DNA from: Desulfobacteraceae bacterium
GTDB taxonomy: Bacteria; Desulfobacterota; Desulfobacteria; Desulfobacterales; JAABPS01
Length of the DNA: 6,305 bases
NCBI GenBank assembly: GCA_011391835.1
Contig: JAABPS010000170.1
Span: 1-6,305 of the forward strand
Direction of reading: 5' to 3'
This document shows positions 1-6,305 of the stretch, in pieces (positions within the stretch are counted from its first letter, which is position 1; every line of letters begins with the position of its first letter). The notes under the pieces were generated by a model. It saw only the letters and a list, made by a program, of their open reading frames with translations. It ran no database searches and had not been told where the DNA came from. The translations under genes were made by a program, and so were the position numbers.

Positions 1-179
1 ATGCCCTCCATTTTAATGTCCACAAGAAGGATATCAAATTTACGATCTTTTAATTTGTCCAGGGCCTCTTCGCCGCTGCTGGCCGTATCAACTTCATGAT
101 CATCCCTCTTCAACCATCCTGCGAGGGATTCCCGCATAATCTGCTCATCATCAACAATAAGGATCTTTGTATTGTTCAT
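1..179 (-). CDS. Response regulator, receiver domain (partial, C-terminus beyond left edge)
   Basis: The minus strand from ATG at 179-177 reads MNNTKILIVDDEQIMRESL and continues without a stop to the left edge (59 complete codons). It is the first half of a CheY-like receiver domain: acidic pair D10-D11 for Mg2+ binding after a hydrophobic first strand, and the phospho-acceptor D54 in LLVDIKM. It should accept a phosphate from the kinase encoded just upstream. The output domain is outside the window, so whether it is NtrC-like, a DNA-binding type or a lone receiver cannot be told. Its start lies 29 bases inside the kinase gene in another frame, which suggests translational coupling. A second in-frame ATG at 191-189 would add MVIH; neither start has a strong Shine-Dalgarno, and the inner one is preceded by a weak GGTG. 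Receiver identity is secure; the start is less so. Confidence 0.93.
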   Translation of the reverse strand, partial: MNNTKILIVDDEQIMRESLAGWLKRDDHEVDTASSGEEALDKLKDRKFDILLVDIKMEG

Positions 180-1743
180 ATGAATCACCATAACCGGTTT
201 GTGTGTTTATTGAAGGAGCCGCCGGCAGTTCTACAATAAACGTTGTTCCTTTGCCGGCTACTGATTCAACACTGATCATTCCTCTATGCTCCTGGATAAT
301 TCCATAGACAACGGAAAGCCCAAGCCCCACCCCTTTTCCAATTTTTTTCGTTGTAAAAAAGGGTTCAAAAAGTTTTGGTATATTTTCATCCGGAATGCCG
401 ACGCCTGTGTCATGGAAGGAAATTGTAACAGCGCCTTTGATTGAAGAATACATGGTTTCTATCCTCAATACACCGCTTGCATTGCTTTCCATCGCTTCTG
501 CTGCATTGGAGATGATATTCATGAAGACCTGCTGAAGTTGATCCTCGGAGCCTGTAATTTTTGGAATGTCGGGGCAAAAGCTTTTTATCACTGATATTCT
601 ATTAATTTTAAGTAAATTGGAATTAAGAATGATTGTTTTTTCGATGAGATGGTTAATGTCCAGTATATCCAGTTCTATTTTGGACTGCCGTGAAAAGGAA
701 AGCAAGTTGGAGATAGTTCGACTGGTCCTTCGTGTTTCGGTTTCCATGAGATCCAGATATTTTTTAAACAGATCTATTTCCGTTTCATCGATCATTCCTT
801 CATTGATGATTCGCTTGATTAATAATGTTAAATTGAGGATTCCTGCCACAGGATTATTGATTTCATGCACGACAGAAGCGGCGAGTTTGCCCAGCGATGC
901 CATTTTATCCTGGTGAAGCAGTTTGGTGTGAGTCTCTTTTAACTCCCGTGTTCTGTCTTCAACCATCTGTTCCAGGCGGTGTGTGATTTCTTCTTCTTCA
1001 ATCCGCCGTTTGGTAATATCGCGGCTGATTTCAATGAACCGCATGATCTTTCCGTCTTTTTCCCAAATAGGGTAAATCGTTACTTCTATATAGCGGGGAT
1101 TTTCGTGGTGATCCAATTGATTCAGCACCATCTGGCTTGGCTTTTTATCACGAATAATATTGCTAAGAGGGCAGAGCGATTTGCAGCTCTTTTCCTGATG
1201 CTTAATTTTACTGAAAACCTCATAGCATTTCCGACCAATCAATTTTTCACGGGAGTACCTCATTTGTCTTAAAAAGGCTTCGTTTACATCCACAATCTTT
1301 TTATCCGGCGTGATGACCAGGATAAAATCCTGGATACCATTTAGAATGGTTTCCATTTCCTCGGTTCGTATTTTGAGTTTTCGTTCCTCCAGCCCAATCG
1401 CATCCCAAAAAACTTTAAAAACATGATACGAGAGAATACGGATATGAATGGGTCGTGTATTTAGAATCTCTTCAAGCACCTTTTGTTCAGGTGTTAAAAT
1501 AATAATCAGGTGAATGTTGTATCGTTTATTATATAATTCATGATAATCCTGAAAGGTCAGCAGACCCAGTTTTTTTGCTGCCATCATTCCGGGAGTTGCC
1601 GGATCCGGATCTGCAACGGCGAGAATAGGAGCGATGGCGTTTTCCTGCTGATAATCAAACGTGGTTTTTTCAAGGATGTCTTTGCACAGGGCTCCGCCGC
1701 CCACAAGAGCAATATTAATCAGGGATGGATGTTGATCAGGCAT
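151..1743 (-). CDS. Soluble PAS sensor histidine kinase with N-terminal Rossmann-like domain
   Basis: This is a 530-residue kinase without any evident membrane segment or signal peptide, so a cytoplasmic sensor. Residues about 7-105 resemble a dinucleotide-binding Rossmann fold (IALVGGGALCKDIL, then ILAVADPDP, then IHLIIILTP). A PAS domain follows (about 126-245) with cysteines C173, C187 and C191 in a CYEVF...CKSLCPL pattern, then a predicted coiled coil (about 247-278) and the HisKA dimerisation domain with phospho-acceptor H293 in SVVHEINNP. The HATPase_c domain has an N-box (N409, N413 in MNIISNAAEAM), G1 box DTGVGIP (445-451), F box FEPFFTTK (459-466) and G2 box GKGVGLGL (469-476), all intact. 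It should autophosphorylate and pass phosphate to the overlapping response regulator gene. Start: ATG at 1743 has AAGGA (1757-1753) 9 nt upstream; an in-frame TTG directly before it (1746) has a 6-nt spacer and is equally possible. The stop TGA is at 153-151. The ligand is unknown; NAD(P)(H) or redox sensing is inference. Confidence 0.94.
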   Translation of the reverse strand: MPDQHPSLINIALVGGGALCKDILEKTTFDYQQENAIAPILAVADPDPATPGMMAAKKLGLLTFQDYHELYNKRYNIHLIIILTPEQKVLEEILNTRPIHIRILSYHVFKVFWDAIGLEERKLKIRTEEMETILNGIQDFILVITPDKKIVDVNEAFLRQMRYSREKLIGRKCYEVFSKIKHQEKSCKSLCPLSNIIRDKKPSQMVLNQLDHHENPRYIEVTIYPIWEKDGKIMRFIEISRDITKRRIEEEEITHRLEQMVEDRTRELKETHTKLLHQDKMASLGKLAASVVHEINNPVAGILNLTLLIKRIINEGMIDETEIDLFKKYLDLMETETRRTSRTISNLLSFSRQSKIELDILDINHLIEKTIILNSNLLKINRISVIKSFCPDIPKITGSEDQLQQVFMNIISNAAEAMESNASGVLRIETMYSSIKGAVTISFHDTGVGIPDENIPKLFEPFFTTKKIGKGVGLGLSVVYGIIQEHRGMISVESVAGKGTTFIVELPAAPSINTQTGYGDSYEQYKDPYC

Positions 1744-1876
1744 CAACCGGGTTCCTTATTGCTTGGCTGTTGAATCGAAGGCGGAAGAATGGCTTTACTT
1801 CATACCCGTTGCATTCGATCAAGGTGGATTTTACACAGAGTGTTCCTTCTTCAAGATCAGCGTCAATAGTTCCCAT
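1736..1876 (-). CDS. Possible small protein upstream of the kinase, or remnant of a longer gene
   Basis: A 46-codon frame starts at ATG 1876-1874 (MGTIDADLEEGTLCVKST...) and ends in TGA at 1738-1736, eight bases past the kinase ATG. Such a stop/start overlap is typical of translationally coupled genes. The peptide looks protein-like in composition (acidic start, alternating hydrophobic residues, EVKPFFRLRF near the end), but I do not recognise a family. There is no good Shine-Dalgarno, only GGA adjoining the ATG. Further upstream in another minus-strand frame (about 1980-1890) the reading LTLKPMRLHDKIT could be the lost N-terminal part, so this may be a frameshifted gene rather than a complete small one. 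It has no membrane segment. Existence as a gene is a moderate-to-low confidence inference from overlap and composition. Confidence 0.4.
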   Translation of the reverse strand: MGTIDADLEEGTLCVKSTLIECNGYEVKPFFRLRFNSQAIRNPVDA

Positions 1877-1968
1877 TTCCAGATTGGTGATGTTATTTTA
1901 TCATGAAGGCGCATGGGTTTCAAGGTCAAATTAATCTTTAATTCACAATAGGTTATGCAACTATTTGC

Positions 1969-1988
1969 TATCGGAAGATCCTCCGATA
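1969..1988. promoter_or_regulatory. 20-bp near-perfect palindrome, candidate operator
   Basis: The arms TATCGGA and TCCGATA are exact reverse complements around a core AGATCC, and the core itself is symmetrical except for its outermost pair, so 9 of 10 half-site positions match. It lies about 90 bp upstream of the transcription start expected from the rightward promoter and about 95 bp upstream of the small leftward frame. That is a position suited to a dimeric regulator acting on either or both units, perhaps the response regulator encoded nearby. No T-run follows on either strand, so an intrinsic terminator is unlikely. The binding protein is unknown. Confidence 0.45.
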
Positions 1989-2035
1989 ACATGCGACAGG
2001 AGAGAAAAATAGAAATAAAAAATGATCAGACCGCC

Positions 2036-2064
2036 TTGACTAAACAGAAGATATTCGTTATAGG
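2036..2064 (+). promoter_or_regulatory. Sigma70-like promoter for the HdrA-type oxidoreductase
   Basis: TTGACT (2036-2041) matches five of six bases of the -35 consensus, and TATAGG (2059-2064) keeps the TATA of the -10 box. The spacer is exactly 17 nt. Transcription would start near 2071, giving a leader of about 75 nt before the ATG at 2146. It is the best-spaced rightward promoter in the intergenic region; no start-site data are available. Confidence 0.5.
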
Positions 2065-2134
2065 ATATTAAAAGAAGAGAATCTCATTCAGAAAATAAAA
2101 TTTAAGCATGTCCTATTCACCTGATTAAACCAAC

Positions 2135-2139
2135 GGGAG
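2135..2139 (+). promoter_or_regulatory. Ribosome binding site of the HdrA-type gene
   Basis: GGGAG lies 6 nt before the ATG at 2146 and fixes that start. This matters because the frame meets a UGA only 60 codons later: ribosomes are clearly directed to the upstream ATG. The first in-frame ATG after the UGA is at 2668, too far downstream to make an intact protein. Confidence 0.8.
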
Positions 2140-2145
2140 TTATTC

Positions 2146-5100
2146 ATGTCTGAAAAAGTGCACGGATCGGTAATGGTCGTGGGGGGTGGAATTGCCGGAA
2201 TGCAATCAGCACTGGATCTTGCGAATTCCGGGTACTATGTGTATCTTCTTGAAAAATCGGCGGCAGTCGGAGGGTTGATGTCTCAGATAGACAAAACCTT
2301 TCCTACCAATGACTGTGCCATGTGAATTATTTCTCCAAAACTGGTCGAGGTCGGCCGGCATCTTAATATCGAACTTTTAACAAACGCAGAATTGCTGGAG
2401 CTTAAAGGCGAACCCGGCAGATTTAACGCTCGTGTGGTTCAACAGCCGCGATATATTGATATTGATAAGTGTACCAGCTGTGGTGACTGTGCAAAGGTTT
2501 GCCCCGTAGTTCTTCAAAATGATTATGACGAAGGATTATCCACACGGAAGGCAACCTATAAACAATACCCCCAAGCCATTCCTGGAACTTTCACCATCCA
2601 AAAAACCGATAAAGCGCCATGCCGACTGGCCTGTCCTGCAGGGCTGAATGTTCAGGGATACGTTCAGATGGTAGGTGAAGGGAAATACAAAGAAGCATTA
2701 GAGATCATCATGGAAGATCTTCCGCTCCCCGGTGTTCTGGGAAGGATTTGTCCGCATGGATGCGAAGACGCGTGCCGGAGATGCGACGTCGATGATCCGG
2801 TAGCCATCAGAGATCTGAAACGGCTGGCTGCTGACATGTTTGATTGCAGAAATATTGAAATTGAATGTCTCCCGAAACGAGAAGAAAGAGTTGCCATTAT
2901 CGGGTCCGGCCCTGCGGGTTTGTCCGCTGCCTACCATCTTGCGAAAAAAGGCATTTTATCCACTATCTTTGAAGCGCTTCCTGAAGCCGGAGGCATGCTC
3001 AGAGTCGGTATTCCAGAGCATCGTCTTCCCAAAAAGATTCTGGACCAGGAGATAGAAGTCATTACAAATCTTGGTGTCGAGATTAAAACCAACACACCGC
3101 TTGGCCCGGATTTGACTATAGATGATCTATTAAAAAAGTATAATGCTGTTTACCTCGGTATGGGCGCTCACAGAGGCTTTGATCTGGGGGTGCCTGGAGA
3201 AAAAGCCAAAGGTGTCCGTCAGGGCGTTGATTTTCTCAGAGAAGTCAACCTCAAGGGAAAGGCGCTGGTTGGTAAAAAAGTTGCCATTGTGGGGGGCGGG
3301 AACGTGGCCATTGATGTGGCCAGATGCGCGGTGCGCCTGGGCGCTGAAGCTGTCAATATTATTTACCGGCGTACCCGCAATGAAATGCCTGCATGGGAAG
3401 AGGAAATAGCTGCTGCAGAAGATGAGGGTGTAAAAATTGAATATCTGTCAGCGCCCCAGGAAATATTGGTAAAGAATGGGAAGGTCGCAGGACTGCGATG
3501 CATTAAAATGGAGCTTGGAGAGCCCGATTCATCCGGCAGGCGACGACCGGTGCCGCTTCCGGGGAGTGAGTATGAAATGGAGATTGATCAGGTCCTCCCT
3601 GCCATTGGTCAACAGCCTGATCTTTCAGCTGTTGAAAATGCGGCAGGCATCCCTATTTCAAAATGGGGTACCATTGAAGTGGATCCTATTACCTATTCCA
3701 CGGGCCGTGAAGGTGTTTTTGCCGGAGGTGACGTGCAGGCCGGGCCATGGATTGCCATTGGCGCGATTGCTGCGGGGAAGGAAGCGGCTGAATCTATTTA
3801 TCGATATATTGATGGAAAAGATATGGCCCAGGGACGGGAGCCGGTTTCAAAAGAGAATCTGATATATCGACCCATCCCAAAGAATGAACCAAAGACTCCC
3901 AGAGAAAAGATGCCTGAGCTTGCGCGTTCCAAACGAAAAGGTAATTTTAGTGAAGTGGAGCTGGGATATAAAGAAAAACAGGGCAGGTCTGAAGCAAAGC
4001 GCTGTCTGAATTGCGGTTACTGCTGTGAATGTTTCCAGTGTGTGGAGGCATGCCTGGCTCATGCGGTTGATCACAGCCAGAAAGAGGAAATCAAAGACAT
4101 TGAAGTTGGATCCGTCATTTTAAGTACCGGATGTGAGGTTTTTGACCCGGGTATTCTGGAGGAGTTTTATCATCATAAGAGCAATCAAAATGTTTTAACC
4201 AGCCTGGAGCTGGAACGGATTCTCAGCGCTTCAGGGCCGACAATGGGTCATCTGGTAAGGCTGTCGGATCACAAGGCGCCAAAAAAAATCGCATGGCTTC
4301 AATGCGTTGGCTCCCGGGACAATAACAGGTGCGGAAACGGTTACTGCTCATCTGTGTGCTGTATGCATGCGGTTAAAGATGCGATGGTAGCCAAAGAGCA
4401 TTCCGGTGGAGATCTGGATTGCGTTATATTTAATATGGACATCCGAACATTTGGAAAGGATTTTGAAAAATATTATCTCAGGGCGAAAGAGACGCAGGGA
4501 GTGCGTTTTGTCAAAGCCCGTGTGCACACCATTGATGAAGTTGTCCCAAATGGTGATCTTAAAATTCGTTATGTTGATGAAGCCGGAGATATTCAAACTG
4601 AAGTTTTTGATATGGTGGTTCTGTCCATTGGGCTTCAGATGGCTGAATCATCCATTGAGCTTGCCAAAAGACTGGATGTCAAGTTAAATCATTATCATTT
4701 TGCGGCAACCACACCTTTTGCGCCGCTTGAAACATCACGACCCGGGGTTTACGTATGCGGCACATTTCAGGGTCCCAAGGATATTCCGAGTTCTGTGACT
4801 GAAGCAAGTGCGGCTTCATGCGCAGCAGGAATGCATTTGGCATCCGCACGAGGGACTAAAACAAAAACTGTGGAAATTCCTCAGGAAAAAGATGTGGCTT
4901 CCGAACATCCCAGAATCGGTGTTTTTGTCTGTGATTGCGGCATTAATATTGCCGGCGTTGTGGATGTTCCCCGTGTGGCTGAGTACGCAAAAAAACTTCC
5001 CCAGGTTGTCTTTGCAACTGAGGATATGTTTTCCTGTTCACAAGACGCACAGGAACGGATGAAACAGGCAATAAAAGAACATAACCTCAACCGGATTGTG

Positions 5101-6305
5101 GTTGCGTCTTGCACGCCCAAAACCCATGAAGCGATTTTTATGGATACCCTTAGAGGAGTAGGCATCAATAAGTATCTTTTTGAAATGGCCAACATTCGGA
5201 ACCAGAATTCATGGTGTCATTCCGGGTTTCCGAAAGAGGCAACCGAAAAGGCAAAAGAACTGGTAAAGATGGCCTGCGCTCGGGTGAGAACACTCAAACC
5301 CATTCACGAAAAGCAGATTCCAGTTATCCAACGAGCCCTTGTGGTGGGAGGCGGTGTCGCAGGGATGAACGCAGCGCTTGGAATTGCTGGGCAGGGATTT
5401 GAGGTTGTCCTTGTGGAAAAAGAAATGCAACTGGGAGGGTTGGCAACGCGCCTGAAAAAAACAATTGAAGGTGACGATATCGGGAAGTATCTCTATAGTC
5501 TCATCAGGAAGGTAACGTCACATCCCAAAATTCAGGTTCTGACCCAGTCGCTGATTGTGGGATTTTCAGGGTTTAAAGGCAACTTTACAACAGAAGTGCT
5601 GGTTGGGCCCGGTATGTATGAAAGAAAAATAGAGCATGGCGCAATTATTCTGGCAACGGGCGCTCATGAATACACGCCCAAAGAATTTCTTTATGGAGAA
5701 AATCCAGCCGTTATCACTCAACTTGAACTGGCGCAGCGCTTAGAAGAGAGCGGCGCTGACGGCATGGATCAGGTTGTCATGATACAGTGTGTGGGGTCAC
5801 GAAATGAAGAATTCAAGAACTGCTCCAGGATATGCTGCCAGACGTCCATAAAAAATGCGATTCATATTAAAAAATTAAGACCCGAAGCGTCGGTTTACGT
5901 GCTCTATAGAGATATCCGAACATACGGCCTGATGGAAGATTACTACACAGAGGCAAGAAACCTGGGCATTATGTTTTTCCGTTTCGACCCGGAGAATCCG
6001 CCGCAGGTTGAATCCCTGGAAAAGGGTGTGACCGTTACATTTATGGATCATGTCTTAGGGCGCCGGTTAAGTGTTGATGCGGACATTCTCGGGTTGAGCG
6101 CGGGAATGCGGCCAGAAGATTCTGAAGAGCTGGCCTCCATCCTGAAGGTGGCCAGAAATGAAGATGGGTATTTCATGGAAGCGCATGTGAAGCTGCGGCC
6201 GGTGGAAATGGCGGTGGATGCGGTGTTTATATGCGGAACTGCCCACAGCCCTCAACTTATTACCGAAGCCATATCGCAGGCCTATGCGGCAGCATCCAGG
6301 GCAAT
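2146..6305 (+). CDS. Selenocysteine-containing HdrA/GltD/HdrA fusion oxidoreductase (partial at right edge)
   Basis: A giant flavo-iron-sulfur protein of at least 1386 residues, cytoplasmic, resembling HdrA of heterodisulfide reductase complexes (an HdrL-like long form). Order: FAD motif GGGIAG (13-18); redox motif C57-A-M-U60; ferredoxin-type C109, C112, C115, C119; GltD/NfnB-like Fe-S domain with C159, C163, C202, C206, C210, C213; its FAD motif GSGPAG (253-258); NAD(P)H Rossmann GGGNVA (383-388) with YRR (407-409), favouring NADPH; FAGGD (525-529); cluster motif C620-C636 (seven Cys); the HdrA cluster C720, C734, C738, C739. A second HdrA copy follows: N-terminal Fe-S domain (C929, C931, C964, C989), FAD motif GGGVAG (1068-1073) and cluster C1215, C1226, C1230, C1231. 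The GltD module sits where HdrA normally carries its ferredoxin insert. No GltB amidotransferase module is fused or present in the window, so I infer NAD(P)H electron exchange, probably flavin-based bifurcation, rather than glutamate synthesis. Reading through needs Sec at UGA codon 60; no other in-frame stop occurs. Confidence 0.9.
2323..2325 (+). other. In-frame UGA read as selenocysteine (codon 60)
   Basis: The frame from ATG 2146 reads TFPTNDCAM, then TGA, then IISPKLVEVGRH. In HdrA proteins this conserved stretch normally has Cys at the TGA position, giving CxxC; here it becomes CxxU. The protein family continues without loss on both sides of the TGA, and 1326 further codons stay open. 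Trp is encoded by TGG in this gene, and the kinase gene ends in TGA, so a variant code in which UGA means Trp or Gly is unlikely. HdrA is an established selenoprotein family. A nonsense mutation or base-call error of TGT/TGC is the main alternative. Confidence 0.88.
2341..2358 (+). promoter_or_regulatory. Bacterial SECIS-like hairpin after the UGA
   Basis: The RNA folds as CUGGUCG - AGGU - CGGCCGG: seven pairs including two G-U pairs, closing a loop AGGU (2348-2351). The stem begins 16 nt after the UGA and the loop 23 nt after it, inside the range known for bacterial SECIS elements. The AGGU(C) loop resembles that of the E. coli fdhF element bound by SelB. The hairpin also encodes the conserved residues LVEVGR (66-71), so part of its sequence is fixed by the protein, and the fold has not been tested computationally. 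Confidence 0.65.

Larger units (their letters stand above)
1877..2145. other. Divergent intergenic control region
   Basis: About 270 AT-rich bases separate the leftward signalling genes from the rightward oxidoreductase gene. I see a 20-bp palindrome (1969-1988), a rightward sigma70-like promoter (2036-2064) and the ribosome binding site of the oxidoreductase gene. For the leftward genes the best -35 candidate is TTGCAT (minus strand, 1960-1955), but its -10 at the right distance (AGATTA) is poor, so no leftward promoter is called. I find no tRNA, no intrinsic terminator and no sigma54 motif (GG-N10-GC) at a sensible place. Confidence 0.6.

Noticed and set aside
566..1272. Plus-strand open frames (566-916, 979-1272) opposite the kinase
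   Set aside because: They are antisense to a kinase with intact HisKA and HATPase motifs, have no recognisable domain and have low-complexity serine- or phenylalanine-rich translations typical of shadow frames.
1725..1934. Plus-strand 69-codon frame in the intergenic region
   Set aside because: It starts inside the kinase gene in antisense orientation, has no ribosome binding site and reads arginine/serine-rich without domain features.
1929..1943. AT-rich inverted repeat AATTAA-TCT-TTAATT
   Set aside because: Six A/T-only pairs in an AT-rich region are expected by chance; it is neither a stable hairpin nor a convincing operator.
2108..2128. Upstream mini-frame MSYSPD in the leader of the oxidoreductase gene
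   Set aside because: No Shine-Dalgarno precedes it and its composition suggests no attenuation role; a chance ATG is more likely.
1951..2145. Sigma54 promoter for the oxidoreductase gene
   Set aside because: No GG-N10-GC pair with -24/-12 consensus was found in the region, whereas a well-spaced sigma70-like promoter is present.
2146..2325. A separate 59-residue protein ending at the TGA, with the rest a pseudogene or second gene
   Set aside because: The conserved HdrA sequence continues directly across the TGA, the codon replaces a conserved Cys, no start with a ribosome binding site follows closely, and a SECIS-like hairpin is present.
2664..5430. Several short open frames on both strands inside the oxidoreductase gene (for example 3476-3862, 4406-4687, 4808-5062 on plus and 4881-5195 on minus)
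   Set aside because: They lie inside a continuous frame with clear HdrA and GltD motifs throughout; their translations show no domain features.
2146..6305. Glutamate synthase small subunit (gltD) as the function
   Set aside because: The GltD-like part is embedded within HdrA sequence and no GltB amidotransferase module is fused or present in the window; GltD modules also serve as NAD(P)H units in NfnB and other complexes.

Overview
The window looks like a chromosomal piece of an anaerobic deltaproteobacterium, probably a sulfate reducer or syntroph of the Desulfobacterales type. The reasons are a heterodisulfide reductase A (HdrA)-like flavo-iron-sulfur protein with an in-frame UGA at a conserved cysteine position (HdrA selenoproteins are known from methanogens and from this bacterial group), a fused GltD-like NAD(P)H module, and a cytoplasmic PAS/histidine kinase coupled to a response regulator. 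The taxonomic call is inference; there is no rRNA or other marker in the window.

Left part (1-1876, minus strand): a leftward cluster. A possible 46-codon reading frame (1736-1876) overlaps the start of a soluble hybrid-input histidine kinase (151-1743: Rossmann-like N-terminus, PAS domain with a cysteine cluster, HisKA and HATPase). The kinase gene overlaps the start of a response regulator gene by 29 bases. Only the first 59 residues of the regulator, including the phospho-acceptor Asp, lie inside the window.

Middle (1877-2145): an AT-rich divergent control region. It holds a nearly perfect 20-bp palindrome (1969-1988), a sigma70-like promoter pointing right (2036-2064) and a clear ribosome binding site (2135-2139).

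Right part (2146-6305, plus strand): one very long frame, still open at the right edge after 1386 complete codons and interrupted only by UGA at codon 60 within the motif C57-A-M-U60. A hairpin with an AGGU apical loop starts 16 nt after the UGA, where a bacterial SECIS is expected, so I read codon 60 as selenocysteine. The protein is a mosaic: the N-terminal FAD half-domain of HdrA, a ferredoxin-like motif, a complete GltD/NfnB-like module (Fe-S, FAD, NAD(P)H), a cysteine-rich cluster motif, the C-terminal half of the HdrA FAD domain, then a second HdrA copy with its own N-terminal Fe-S domain and FAD domain. The second copy lacks the CxxU motif and the insert. This suggests an electron-bifurcating or electron-confurcating soluble complex that exchanges electrons between NAD(P)H, ferredoxin and a thiol/disulfide or quinone-linked partner.

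The divergently transcribed two-component system, with a Rossmann-like domain at the kinase N-terminus, may regulate the enzyme in response to redox or nucleotide state. That link rests only on adjacency and domain content.
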